From the NCBI GenBank assembly GCA_045130235.1, contig JBGUPJ010000021.1, forward strand, positions 186,001 through 250,000: a DNA stretch of 64,000 nucleotides, in the 5' to 3' direction. The stretch comes from UBA1756 sp045130235 (lineage in GTDB: Bacteria; Bacteroidota; Bacteroidia; Bacteroidales; WCHB1-69). Under the pieces are notes generated by a model that saw only the letters and a program-made list of their open reading frames with translations, was not told the origin of the DNA and searched no databases. The position numbers were made by a program, and so were the translations under genes. Numbering within the stretch: the stretch's first letter is position 1; the number at the start of each line of letters is the position of its first letter. This document shows, one piece after another, positions 32,205 to 40,422 of the stretch.

Positions 32205-34061
32205 TTAGAAAGTATCGCCGCGCAGTTCGCGGTAGCGTTTACGCGAGTCGTTGGTGTAAAGACTGTCGGGATGATCTTTCAACATCTTCTGATACAGCTC
32301 CATCGCTTTGGCAGTATCTTTCAGATAATAGTCGTAGAGCTGCGCCATCAGGTAGGTGGCATCGTCGGCCAATAGGTCGTACGAGTAGTTCGAAACAATC
32401 TTCCCTAACAGCTGTTCCGCTCCCAAATAGTCTTTCCGTTTGATGGCCAGTTTCGCCTTCTGGTAATACACGTCGTCGGCGAGTTTCCCGTAGGGTGACA
32501 CAATCAGTACGGAATCCAGCATTTTATCGGCTTCATCATCTTTGTTTTGGAAGATGAGGAAGTCGGCTTTGGCGTAGTAGCGCAGCGGCTGGTTGGTCTG
32601 GTTGGTGTCGGCAAAAAGCCCGATGTCCTCATCGCTCTCCTCCTCATTGTCGGTGATGAGCAACGAGAAATACATGGCGTCATTAGCGATGAGCTTGGAG
32701 GTGGCGGCCCGCAGCACGTCTAACTGACTTTTCGCCCATTCAAACTCCCCGATATAGAAAGAGAGTTTCGCATTCTTGAATTTGGCATTCTGCCCGATCA
32801 CATCGTTGGGCAGGTCTTTGTCCACTTGGGAATAATGGAGGGAGGCTTCCCATACATCACCCATATAAAGCTCAATATCAGCGAGATCGGTTTTGAAGTT
32901 CGCCCGCTCCTTAAGGTCGCGGGTGGAGTTGGCGATCGCCTGTTTCAGGATGTTTTTCGCTTCTTCGGGCTGGTCGATGTAGAAGGCTAACAGGTGCGCA
33001 TACTTGCGGGTCCAGTCGGCCGTGCCCTGGTGCAGTCCGTACTCTTGCAGCTGTTCCGAAAATTCATCGGCGAGCCGTTGTGCCTCCGCCTTGTCGATTG
33101 GGGAGGTGGAGGAGAGCTTGTCGTACTTGACATCTAACAGCAGGAACTTCGCATCAGCATAGTAGGTGTTGTCGGCACCTCTCTGGATGATATTCTCCAG
33201 CGCAGCGATGGCCGCATCGTATGCCTTGGCCCGGTTGGCATCCTTCGCGAGGGCAAATACCCGTTGGCCGTCCCCTTTCTGTTTGCGATCAATAGCCTTG
33301 GCCAGCACCAAAGCGTCATCGTAATTCTTATCTAACTCATACACCCACTGCAGGATAATTTCATAACACACATTTCCCGGTTCCTCCTGCGTTTTTTGTT
33401 GTAAAGTGTTGAGTACGATGGTGTATTTCTGCTTGTCCTCGTCAGTAGCGAGCAGATTTTGGATGATTTTTTGCACCTCGGGCACCTTGCCCTGCACATT
33501 GTCGCTCACCAAACGCAATGCTTCCTGCACCACCATGTCGGTACGGTTGGTCTGGATATACACATTCGACAGCTCGCTGACAAACAGCTGCTGGTTGTTG
33601 AGCAGCTTACGTCCGCGCTCCAAAGTGGCGATGGCGTAGGAGTATTGTTTCCGTGCCAGAAATGCGTTGTATAACTCCCTTACATTCTGCTCTTTTGCGG
33701 GCACTTCCTTGATGGCATTGTTATACACCTGTTCCGCCTTCTCCATTTCTCCTGAACTCTCATAAATATAGCCGAGGTCGATTTTGTAGCGTTGGGTGGT
33801 CGGGAATTTTTTCTGCTGTTTCTTCACCACCTTTTCCGCCTCTTTGAAATCGCCGAGTTGCAGAAGGGTTTGGTAATAATAATAGTAGATGTAGGAGTTG
33901 GGATTGGCGTTATAAACCTTCTCAAACATGGGCGCTGCCTTCTCGAACTCTCCGTTTTGATAATACTGAATGCCCAACTGTTCCTCTTGGGAACGCTGGT
34001 TCTGTCCCATGGCGGTACACAGGACAAAGGAGAGAAGAAGAAGGGTGAGCAGTTTTTTCAT
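32205..34061 (-). CDS. secreted tetratricopeptide-repeat protein
   Basis: The 618-residue product has a signal peptide (MKKLLTLLLLSFVLCTAMG) and then many helix-pair repeats of TPR type, for example LGIQYYQNGEFEKAAPMFEK, YYQTLLQLGDFKEAEKVV, LGYIYESSGEMEKAEQVYN, and near the end YLMAQLYDYYLKDTAKAMEL. It is probably a periplasmic or outer-membrane-associated scaffold. The ATG shares one base with the serS stop (TAATG), so it is translationally coupled to serS. The partner proteins are unknown. Confidence 0.88.
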   Translation of the reverse strand: MKKLLTLLLLSFVLCTAMGQNQRSQEEQLGIQYYQNGEFEKAAPMFEKVYNANPNSYIYYYYYQTLLQLGDFKEAEKVVKKQQKKFPTTQRYKIDLGYIYESSGEMEKAEQVYNNAIKEVPAKEQNVRELYNAFLARKQYSYAIATLERGRKLLNNQQLFVSELSNVYIQTNRTDMVVQEALRLVSDNVQGKVPEVQKIIQNLLATDEDKQKYTIVLNTLQQKTQEEPGNVCYEIILQWVYELDKNYDDALVLAKAIDRKQKGDGQRVFALAKDANRAKAYDAAIAALENIIQRGADNTYYADAKFLLLDVKYDKLSSTSPIDKAEAQRLADEFSEQLQEYGLHQGTADWTRKYAHLLAFYIDQPEEAKNILKQAIANSTRDLKERANFKTDLADIELYMGDVWEASLHYSQVDKDLPNDVIGQNAKFKNAKLSFYIGEFEWAKSQLDVLRAATSKLIANDAMYFSLLITDNEEESDEDIGLFADTNQTNQPLRYYAKADFLIFQNKDDEADKMLDSVLIVSPYGKLADDVYYQKAKLAIKRKDYLGAEQLLGKIVSNYSYDLLADDATYLMAQLYDYYLKDTAKAMELYQKMLKDHPDSLYTNDSRKRYRELRGDTF

Positions 34062-35332
34062 TAGTTGATGAGGTCGAAGCCGGTGAAGGGACGGAGCACT
34101 TCGGGCACGATGATGCCGTCGGGAGTCTGGTTGTTTTCGATGAGGGCGGCCATGATGCGCGGGAGGGCGAGGGCGCTTCCGTTGAGGGTGTGGGCGAGGC
34201 GCATCTTGCCATTAGCATCCTTGAAACGCAGGTGCAGACGGTTGGCCTGATAGCTTTCAAAGTTAGATATAGAGCTGACTTCCAGCCATTTCTGTTGCGC
34301 CTCTGAGAAGACTTCCAAGTCGTAAGTGAGGGCTGAAGTGAAGCTGATGTCACCACCGCACAGCCGCAGCACGCGGAACGGAAGTCCGAGCTTTTGGAGC
34401 AGCGACATGCCGTACTGTTTCATCTGCTCCAAGGTCTCATACGAGCGGTCGGGATGCTCAATCTGAACGATCTCCACTTTGTCGAACTGGTGCAGACGGT
34501 TGAGTCCGCGCACATCCTTGCCGTACGAGCCGGCCTCGCGGCGGAAGCAGGCCGAGTAGGCACAGTTCTTGATGGGGAAATCACTCTCTTTCAGGATGAC
34601 ATCGCGGTAGATGTTGGTCACCGGCACTTCCGCAGTGGGGATGAGGTAGAAGTTGTCGAGGGTGGCATGATACATCTGCCCTTCCTTGTCGGGCAGCTGG
34701 CCGGTGGCGTAGGCTGAGGCCTCGTTCACCATGTACGGGGGCTGTACCTCCAAGTAGCCGGCTTCGGTGGCACTGTTCAGAAAAAAGTTGATGAGCGCGC
34801 GCTGCATCTTGGCACCTTTCCCTTTATAAACAGGGAAACCTGCGCCAGTAATCTTGCTGCCGAGGTCGAAGTCGATGATGTCGTACTTTTTCACCAATTC
34901 CCAATGAGGCAGACAGCCCTCGCCCAGCGGGGTGGCATCGCCTTCCTGATAAACGATCTCATTGTCTTCAGCCCCTTTGCCGTTCGGCACGGAAGCGTGT
35001 GGCATGTTCGGCAGAAGCACCATCATCTCGTTGATTTTCTGACCTTTCTCATCCAACTCGGCTTGCAATTCTTTCTCTTGAACTTTTAGCTCGGCGGTCT
35101 GTGCCTTCATCTGTTCGGCCTCTTCGCGGCGGCCTTCCTTGAACATCTGTCCGATGGATTTGGCGATCTTGCCCTGCTCCATCAGGTTGTTGTCAAGATT
35201 TTTCTTCATCTGGCGCAACTGCGTGTCAAGCTCGAGGATATTTTGGACCAATTCGGTGGCGTCGAAATTTTTAACTTTCAGTCTTGCAATGACTTCTTCT
35301 GGATTTTCGCGTAATAATTGAATTTGTAACAT
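34061..35332 (-). CDS. serS: seryl-tRNA synthetase
   Basis: The 423-residue class II synthetase charges tRNA-Ser. It has the N-terminal coiled-coil tRNA-binding arm (~25-110, with NNLMEQGKIAKSIGQMFKEG), the TAEVPVTNIYRD motif, motif 2 around ACFRREAGSYGKDVRGLNRLHQF (read in parts), and motif 3 NGSALALPRIMAALIEN near the end. The length is normal. It heads a leftward run through TPR, MATE and dipeptidase genes. Confidence 0.97.
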   Translation of the reverse strand: MLQIQLLRENPEEVIARLKVKNFDATELVQNILELDTQLRQMKKNLDNNLMEQGKIAKSIGQMFKEGRREEAEQMKAQTAELKVQEKELQAELDEKGQKINEMMVLLPNMPHASVPNGKGAEDNEIVYQEGDATPLGEGCLPHWELVKKYDIIDFDLGSKITGAGFPVYKGKGAKMQRALINFFLNSATEAGYLEVQPPYMVNEASAYATGQLPDKEGQMYHATLDNFYLIPTAEVPVTNIYRDVILKESDFPIKNCAYSACFRREAGSYGKDVRGLNRLHQFDKVEIVQIEHPDRSYETLEQMKQYGMSLLQKLGLPFRVLRLCGGDISFTSALTYDLEVFSEAQQKWLEVSSISNFESYQANRLHLRFKDANGKMRLAHTLNGSALALPRIMAALIENNQTPDGIIVPEVLRPFTGFDLIN

Positions 35333-35349
35333 GATGTGTAAATTTAGTG

Positions 35350-35357
35350 CAAAAATA
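35350..35357 (-). promoter_or_regulatory. -7 promoter box of serS
   Basis: TATTTTTG on the minus strand, matching TAnnTTTG, 17 bases before the serS ATG and just beyond the meaB stop. Confidence 0.65.
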
Positions 35358-35362
35358 CGACT

Positions 35363-36448
35363 TTATTTTGTAATCTTTTTTTCGTCTTCTATCCCCATCA
35401 CTGCATTGCCGGCCTGATAGGGGGTGATTTCGCCCGCCTGCACTCTGGGAAGCTCGTTCTCGATGGCGGCCTGCACGTGGGGGTTGTTGAAAAAGTTGTT
35501 GCGGATAGTGAACTCTATCCAGTCATAGAAAATCTTGACATTCTGCTCGTTGCGGTTCTTGGCAAAATAGCCGTTGCCTTTGGTGAGCACCTCAAACTCG
35601 GTGATGATGTCCCACACTTTGTTGATGTTGGTGTTCTCTAACGACGAGCAGGTGGTGACGGGCACGTTCCATCCGTTTTCGTTCTTGGGAAACAGGTGGA
35701 GGGCCGACTGGTATTTGGTTTTGGCCAGTTCGGCGGGTGTCACATTGTCGCCGTCGGCCTTGTTGATGACGAGTGCGTCGGCCATCTCCATGATGCCGCG
35801 CTTGATGCCCTGCAGTTCATCGCCGGCGCCGGCCAGCATGATGAGCAGGAAGAAATCGACCATCGACTTGACGACGGTTTCCGACTGTCCCACGCCGACT
35901 GTCTCCACGATGATGACGTCGAAGCCGGCGGCCTCGCACAAGATGATGGTCTCGCGGGTTTTGCGGGCCACACCGCCGAGGGTGAGGCCTGAGGGGGAGG
36001 GGCGGATGAAGGCGTGCGGGTCGGTGGAGAGCTGCTCCATGCGTGTCTTGTCGCCCAAGATACTCCCTTTCGACCGCTCGCTGCTGGGGTCGATGGCCAG
36101 CACGGCGATATTTTTGCCGATGGAGGTGAGATGCGTGCCGAACGCCTCGATGAAGGTGCTCTTGCCGGCACCTGGTACGCCCGTGATGCCGATGCGCAGC
36201 GAGTTGCCAGCGTAGGGCAGGCAGGCTTCGATGACCTGCTGCGCCACCTTCTGGTGGTCGGGATGGGTGCTCTCTATCAGCGTGATGGCACGGCTCAAAA
36301 TGACACGGTCGCCCCGCCGGATGCCCGCCACATAATCCTCTACCGAGAGGTCGCGACGCCGCTTCCGCTGCAAGTACGGGTTTACTTGAGCCGGCTGCTC
36401 AATACCCTCGCGCTCGTGCAACGCACTGTCAAAGGGTTTTTCTACCAT
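35363..36448 (-). CDS. meaB: methylmalonyl-CoA mutase-associated GTPase MeaB
   Basis: The 361-residue G3E-type GTPase protects and reloads the B12-dependent methylmalonyl-CoA mutase. Motifs are the P-loop GVPGAGKST (90-98), AIDPSSERSKGSILGDKTRM, IVETVGVGQSE, MLAGAGDELQGIKRGIMEMAD and the NKAD specificity motif. An in-frame ATG at 36460 exists, but MVEKPFDSAL at 36448 looks like the family start. The start overlaps the 3' end of the small lipoprotein gene upstream by seven bases. The mutase genes are not in the window. Confidence 0.95.
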   Translation of the reverse strand: MVEKPFDSALHEREGIEQPAQVNPYLQRKRRRDLSVEDYVAGIRRGDRVILSRAITLIESTHPDHQKVAQQVIEACLPYAGNSLRIGITGVPGAGKSTFIEAFGTHLTSIGKNIAVLAIDPSSERSKGSILGDKTRMEQLSTDPHAFIRPSPSGLTLGGVARKTRETIILCEAAGFDVIIVETVGVGQSETVVKSMVDFFLLIMLAGAGDELQGIKRGIMEMADALVINKADGDNVTPAELAKTKYQSALHLFPKNENGWNVPVTTCSSLENTNINKVWDIITEFEVLTKGNGYFAKNRNEQNVKIFYDWIEFTIRNNFFNNPHVQAAIENELPRVQAGEITPYQAGNAVMGIEDEKKITK

Positions 36449-36684
36449 GAGGTGGAACAAGAAACATTGCTGGCTACCACTTCGTCGCCATTGACCTCAA
36501 CGGTGTTGTCACTCTCCATGTTGGCGCAGTCGCTTGCGCTCATGTCACTGCCGTCCCAGCTGTCGTAGCCGAGCAGCTGGTCGTTTTCGTCATAATATTT
36601 GCATAAACAGTCGCTGGGTTCGCATGAACTTAAAAATGCGATGGCCAATGCCGAAAAAAGAATGCCAGAAATTAGCTTTTTCAT
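36442..36684 (-). CDS. small Cys-rich lipoprotein, paralogue A
   Basis: The 80-residue product has a lipoprotein signal (MKKLISGILFSALAIAFLSS then Cys21) and a short acidic mature domain with CLCKYYDEND, YDSWDGSDMSASDCANM and CSTSW. It is clearly related to the next gene at 36723-36989 (CVCKYYRDGK, KTWDDKHVTDEDCEGM). The function is unknown. The start at 36684 fits the signal peptide; a longer frame to 36741 adds no recognisable sequence and overlaps the neighbour. It overlaps meaB by seven bases. Confidence 0.75.
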   Translation of the reverse strand: MKKLISGILFSALAIAFLSSCEPSDCLCKYYDENDQLLGYDSWDGSDMSASDCANMESDNTVEVNGDEVVASNVSCSTSW

Positions 36685-36722
36685 TGTTTTGGTTGATGGT
36701 TTTGGGTTAATATTCTGTTTTG

Positions 36723-36989
36723 TTATTTGTCTCTTTTGCAAACTACTGTCATGTTCACGATCTCTACCTCATCCACTGGAATCTCTTCAATCTGGTCCAA
36801 CGGGATGGAAATTTCGCGGGAGTCATTCATCCCTTCGCAGTCTTCATCCGTCACATGCTTGTCATCCCACGTTTTGATGTCATACAATTTGCCATCCCGA
36901 TAGTATTTGCATACACAATCTTTATGACATGAAGTGATTGATACACAAATTATTAAAGAGATAATAAGGGTTAAAATTCCTTTTTTCAT
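36723..36989 (-). CDS. small Cys-rich lipoprotein, paralogue B
   Basis: The 88-residue product has a lipoprotein signal (MKKGILTLIISLIICVSITS, Cys21) and the mature motif CVCKYYRDGKLYDIKTWDDK, then DEDCEGM and a closing VVCKRDK. Together with the 36442-36684 gene it forms a tandem duplicate pair 38 bases apart. The conserved cysteines suggest disulfides. No family was recognised. The start at 36989 lies 20 bases after a -7 box, whereas the longer frame to 37043 includes it. Confidence 0.75.
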   Translation of the reverse strand: MKKGILTLIISLIICVSITSCHKDCVCKYYRDGKLYDIKTWDDKHVTDEDCEGMNDSREISIPLDQIEEIPVDEVEIVNMTVVCKRDK

Positions 36990-37009
36990 TCCTTTCAGAG
37001 TTTGAGGTG

Positions 37010-37017
37010 CAAAAGTA
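37010..37017 (-). promoter_or_regulatory. -7 promoter box of the small lipoprotein pair
   Basis: TACTTTTG on the minus strand, matching TAnnTTTG, 20 bases before the ATG at 36989. The transcript probably runs into meaB. Confidence 0.6.
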
Positions 37018-37079
37018 ACAATAATCTTTTGATTATGTTCCATTCTGCGGTGAAATTTTGAGGCTTCGTGATTTTTTTG

Positions 37080-37087
37080 TATTTTTG
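37080..37087 (+). promoter_or_regulatory. -7 promoter box of the LysM esterase gene
   Basis: TATTTTTG, matching TAnnTTTG, 25 bases before the ATG at 37113. Confidence 0.65.
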
Positions 37088-37112
37088 CACGTTATTTTAA
37101 AAAGAAGACAGA

Positions 37113-38186
37113 ATGATGAAGAGATGGATATTGTTTTTTGCTATGGTAATGCCCATGTGGTTGGCTGCTCAGGTGCTTTCTTCTTTCACTCACCAGGTGC
37201 CGAATGGGTATAATTTCTGGGTTTATACTCCTGCGGGCTGCGACTCCGCGGAGGTTCAGAAGCCGATTGTGCTTTTTCTGCATGGTCAGAGCCTGTGCGG
37301 CAGCGACCTGAATCGGGTGCGCAAGTATGGTCCGCTCGATGCGTTGAATATGGGAAGGAAAATTGATGCGGTGGTGGTGGCCCCGCAAAACCCGGGTGGT
37401 TCGTGGAACCCGGCTAAGATTATGAGTGTTATTGAGTGGGTGGAAGCCCGCTATCCTGTTGATACCAACCGACTTTATGTTTTAGGGATGAGCCTGGGAG
37501 GCTACGGCACCATCCATTTTGTGGCCGCCTATCCCAACAAAGTAGCGGCGGCGATGGCCCTGTGCGGGGGCAGCAACCTCACCGACCACTGCCCGCTCTG
37601 TGAAGTGCCACTGTGGATTCTGCACGGCACCGCCGACAAGGCCATCGCTTTCTCCCAATCACAGAAAATTGTCAATGCCATGAAAGCCTGCGGCGACACC
37701 TCCCGCCTGCGTTTCACCAAGCTGCCCGGACAAAGCCACGGAGCATTGGCCAAAATCTTCTATCTTGAAGATACTTACGAATGGCTCTTTGCCCACCGTC
37801 TCACCGACTCGGCCCGGGCGGTCAGCCATAATGTGGACATTTCTGTGTCCACGATGTCGAAGGCATACACCAACATCGACCGCTCCAAACAGCATTTTAC
37901 TGTGGTGAATGGCAACCGCAATGTGCCCGAAGCTTCCGACACCACAGCATTATCTGCAGATACATTAGCGCAAAATGCTGATGGTCAGAATGTCACACAA
38001 TCACAACAAACCAATTCCCAACCCAAACAAAGCACTTCCTCTCCGCAATATTACAAGGTGCGTAAGGGTGACACGCTCAGCTCTATCGCCCGCAAGTACC
38101 ATACCACCGTGAAAAAACTGTGCAAACTCAACAAGATAAAGGAGACCACTATCCTTCAGATTGGGCGTAAATTGCGGGTCAAGTAG
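37113..38186 (+). CDS. secreted alpha/beta-hydrolase (esterase/phospholipase type) with LysM domain
   Basis: The 357-residue product has a signal peptide (MMKRWILFFAMVMPMWLAAQ) and an esterase core: PIVLFLHGQSLCGSDL, VVVAPQNPGGSW, the nucleophile elbow GMSLGGYGT, and LWILHGTADKAIAFSQ with the acid. The catalytic His is likely in PGQSHGALA. A Ser/Thr/Gln-rich linker (~260-305) leads to a C-terminal LysM domain (YYKVRKGDTLSSIARKYHTT, LQIGRKLRV), which binds peptidoglycan. An acyl-ester substrate at the cell wall is likely. The adenine methylase gene starts two bases after its stop. Confidence 0.88.
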   Translation: MMKRWILFFAMVMPMWLAAQVLSSFTHQVPNGYNFWVYTPAGCDSAEVQKPIVLFLHGQSLCGSDLNRVRKYGPLDALNMGRKIDAVVVAPQNPGGSWNPAKIMSVIEWVEARYPVDTNRLYVLGMSLGGYGTIHFVAAYPNKVAAAMALCGGSNLTDHCPLCEVPLWILHGTADKAIAFSQSQKIVNAMKACGDTSRLRFTKLPGQSHGALAKIFYLEDTYEWLFAHRLTDSARAVSHNVDISVSTMSKAYTNIDRSKQHFTVVNGNRNVPEASDTTALSADTLAQNADGQNVTQSQQTNSQPKQSTSSPQYYKVRKGDTLSSIARKYHTTVKKLCKLNKIKETTILQIGRKLRVK

Positions 38187-38188
38187 CG

Positions 38189-39196
38189 ATGAACTATATC
38201 GGTTCCAAGAACAGGATGACAGGCTTCCTCCTCGGTGCCATGCGCGACGTGGTGGGCGAGGATTGGTCGGACAAAATCTTCTGCGACATTTTTGCCGGGA
38301 CAGGTGCGGTGGGATGTGCGGTCAAACCACTGGTGCGCAAGGTGGTTGCCAACGACCTCGAGCCATATAGTTTTGTTCTTAACAGAAACTATATTGGAAA
38401 TTGTAAATATTTGTCAGACTGGAAGTTTTGGCTTAGTGAGCTCAACAATCTGCCCCCTGCCAGCGATGGATTTATCTATCAGAATTATTGCCTCGGCAGC
38501 GGCAGCGGACGTTGTTATTTCTCCGATGCCAACGGCATGAAAATCGATGCTATGCGCCGCGCTATTGGGGAGTGGTTGGCAGAGAAAAGTATTTCGGAAG
38601 ATATGTATTACTTCTTGATTTGCAGTCTGTTGGAGGAAGCTGACAGACTGGCAAACACTGCTTCCGTCTATGGTGCTTTTCTCAAAAATTTGAAACCGAT
38701 GGCCAAGAAACCGTTGGTGCTTTCTCCTGCCGTTTTCGAGCCTGCCAATCAGCAAAATGAGGTCTATCAGGAAGATGCCAATAGCTTGATTCGCCGTGTG
38801 GAAGGCGACATTCTCTACCTCGACCCCCCCTATAATGTGCGGCAATATGGGGCTAACTATCATATACTGAATACGATATCTAATTGTCAACCCTTCGTTC
38901 CTAAAGGGAAAACGGGTGTCGGTCCTTATCAGCGTTCCCGCTACTGCAGCCGCGTGAAAGTGTTTGCCGCTTTCGATGACCTGCTGAAGAATGCCCGTTT
39001 CCATTATGTTTTTCTTTCCTATAATAATGAAGGTTTGCTTTCCCCCGAAACCATCCGACAAATCATGTCAAAATATGGTCGGTACGACTGTATCGAAATG
39101 AAAAATCAGCGTTTCAAGGCCGACAGAGACGAAAATCGCACCCACCATGCCCACAATACTACCGAATATTTGCATGTGATGGTGCGAAACGGGTAA
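38189..39196 (+). CDS. DNA adenine methyltransferase, D12 class
   Basis: The 335-residue product has the D12-class layout: MNYIGSKNRMTGFL at the start (target-binding region), the AdoMet motif FAGTG at 35-39, and the catalytic motif DPPY at 212-215. It should methylate N6 of adenine in DNA. There is no restriction enzyme gene next to it, so it is an orphan methylase or marks DNA for regulation. It is translationally close (two bases) to the LysM esterase, an unusual pairing. The target sequence cannot be inferred. Confidence 0.9.
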   Translation: MNYIGSKNRMTGFLLGAMRDVVGEDWSDKIFCDIFAGTGAVGCAVKPLVRKVVANDLEPYSFVLNRNYIGNCKYLSDWKFWLSELNNLPPASDGFIYQNYCLGSGSGRCYFSDANGMKIDAMRRAIGEWLAEKSISEDMYYFLICSLLEEADRLANTASVYGAFLKNLKPMAKKPLVLSPAVFEPANQQNEVYQEDANSLIRRVEGDILYLDPPYNVRQYGANYHILNTISNCQPFVPKGKTGVGPYQRSRYCSRVKVFAAFDDLLKNARFHYVFLSYNNEGLLSPETIRQIMSKYGRYDCIEMKNQRFKADRDENRTHHAHNTTEYLHVMVRNG

Positions 39197-39259
39197 GGAT
39201 TAATTATCTGATTATCTTTATTCTACGGCGATAAATTGGGTTGGGGTTCGCAGTCATTC

Positions 39260-39916
39260 TTACCGCTCGTACCGTGTGGGGTCTTCTATATCTGCCTCCC
39301 GCAAGGCCTCCCGCCGTTCCTGACAGGTGCCGCACACCCCGCAATGCACCTCGCCGCCTTTGTAGCAGGAGTAGGTCTCCGCATAGTTGATGCCTAACTG
39401 TTTGCCCCTTAATGCGATGTCGGTTTTGCTGAGTCCCGTGTAGGGGGCGCACAGCTCCACATTTTCGTAGGTGCCTGCCGACATCGCCGCCGACATTGCC
39501 GCCACGAACTCCGGCCGGCAGTCGGGATAGATGGCATGGTCGCCGGCATGGTTGGCCATCATCACTCGCTTCAGCCCGTTGCTCTCGGCCATGCCGCAAG
39601 CCACCGCCAGCATGATGCCGTTGCGGAACGGCACCACCGTCGAGCGCATGTTTTCATCGTCATACCTTCCTTCCGGAATGTCATCGGGTGACATCAGCAG
39701 CGAGCTCTTGAAATATTTCCCCATGAACTCTAACGGAATGATGATGTGCTTGATACCCAGTTTTTTACAGTGCATGTCCGCAAACTTCTGCTCCCGTTTG
39801 TTCTGCAATGAGCCATAGTCGAAAGTGATGGCGAGGCCTATCTCGTCATGAAACTCATACAGCATGGTGGTCGAGTCCATGCCGCCCGATAGGATGATGA
39901 CAGCGTCTTTGCTCAT
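39260..39916 (-). CDS. queC: 7-cyano-7-deazaguanine synthase
   Basis: The 218-residue product makes preQ0 from 7-carboxy-7-deazaguanine with ATP and ammonia in queuosine synthesis. It has the PP-loop ILSGGMDSTTM, the VVPFRNGIML segment and the C-terminal zinc cluster CYKGGEVHCGVCGTCQER. It lies five bases after queF and is in the same operon. queD and queE are not in the window. Confidence 0.97.
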   Translation of the reverse strand: MSKDAVIILSGGMDSTTMLYEFHDEIGLAITFDYGSLQNKREQKFADMHCKKLGIKHIIIPLEFMGKYFKSSLLMSPDDIPEGRYDDENMRSTVVPFRNGIMLAVACGMAESNGLKRVMMANHAGDHAIYPDCRPEFVAAMSAAMSAGTYENVELCAPYTGLSKTDIALRGKQLGINYAETYSCYKGGEVHCGVCGTCQERREALREADIEDPTRYER

Positions 39917-39921
39917 GGCGG

Positions 39922-40392
39922 CTACTGTTGGTTGAGATAAGCCAGCTGGCGCTGACGAACCATCTCCTGATGGCTCTCATCGCCGTAATTGGCAAAGGGT
40001 TGTATGGCGATGCCGCCTCTCGCATTGAACAGGCCGGTCACCTCAATGTATCGCGGATCCATAAGTGCGATGAGGTCTTTCATGATGATGTTCACACAGT
40101 CCTCGTGAAAATCGCCGTGGTTGCGGAAACTGCCCAAGTAGAGTTTCAAACTCTTGCTCTCCACCATCTTGATTCTCGGGATGTAGCGGATGATGATATG
40201 GCCGAAGTCGGGCTGGCCGGTCACAGGGCACAGCGAGGTGAACTCCGGACAGTCAAGCGTCACCACGTATTCGTTGTCGGGGTGCTTGTTGTCGAATGCC
40301 TCTAAAAGGGCGGGGGAGTAGTCGCTGTTGTAGTGGTTCTGGTGGTTGCCCAGATGGGACACATTGCCCATCTCATTTTTGCTTCTTGACAT
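39922..40392 (-). CDS. queF: NADPH-dependent 7-cyano-7-deazaguanine reductase
   Basis: The 156-residue product is a short-type QueF, reducing preQ0 to preQ1. The catalytic Cys55 lies in EFTSLCPVTGQPDFGHI and Asp62 is in the expected place. The second signature is ESKSLKLYLGSFRNHGDFHE. It leads the queF-queC operon, with a good -7 box 18 bases before the ATG. Confidence 0.97.
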   Translation of the reverse strand: MSRSKNEMGNVSHLGNHQNHYNSDYSPALLEAFDNKHPDNEYVVTLDCPEFTSLCPVTGQPDFGHIIIRYIPRIKMVESKSLKLYLGSFRNHGDFHEDCVNIIMKDLIALMDPRYIEVTGLFNARGGIAIQPFANYGDESHQEMVRQRQLAYLNQQ

Positions 40393-40409
40393 AGTGGGAA
40401 ATTTGGCTG

Positions 40410-40417
40410 CAAAAATA
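40410..40417 (-). promoter_or_regulatory. -7 promoter box of queF-queC
   Basis: TATTTTTG on the minus strand, matching TAnnTTTG. The 17-base leader leaves no room for a preQ1 riboswitch. Confidence 0.65.
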
Positions 40418-40422
40418 CGATT

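Noticed and set aside
40393..40422. preQ1 riboswitch before queF
   Set aside because: The predicted leader is only about 17 bases and shows no aptamer-like pattern.
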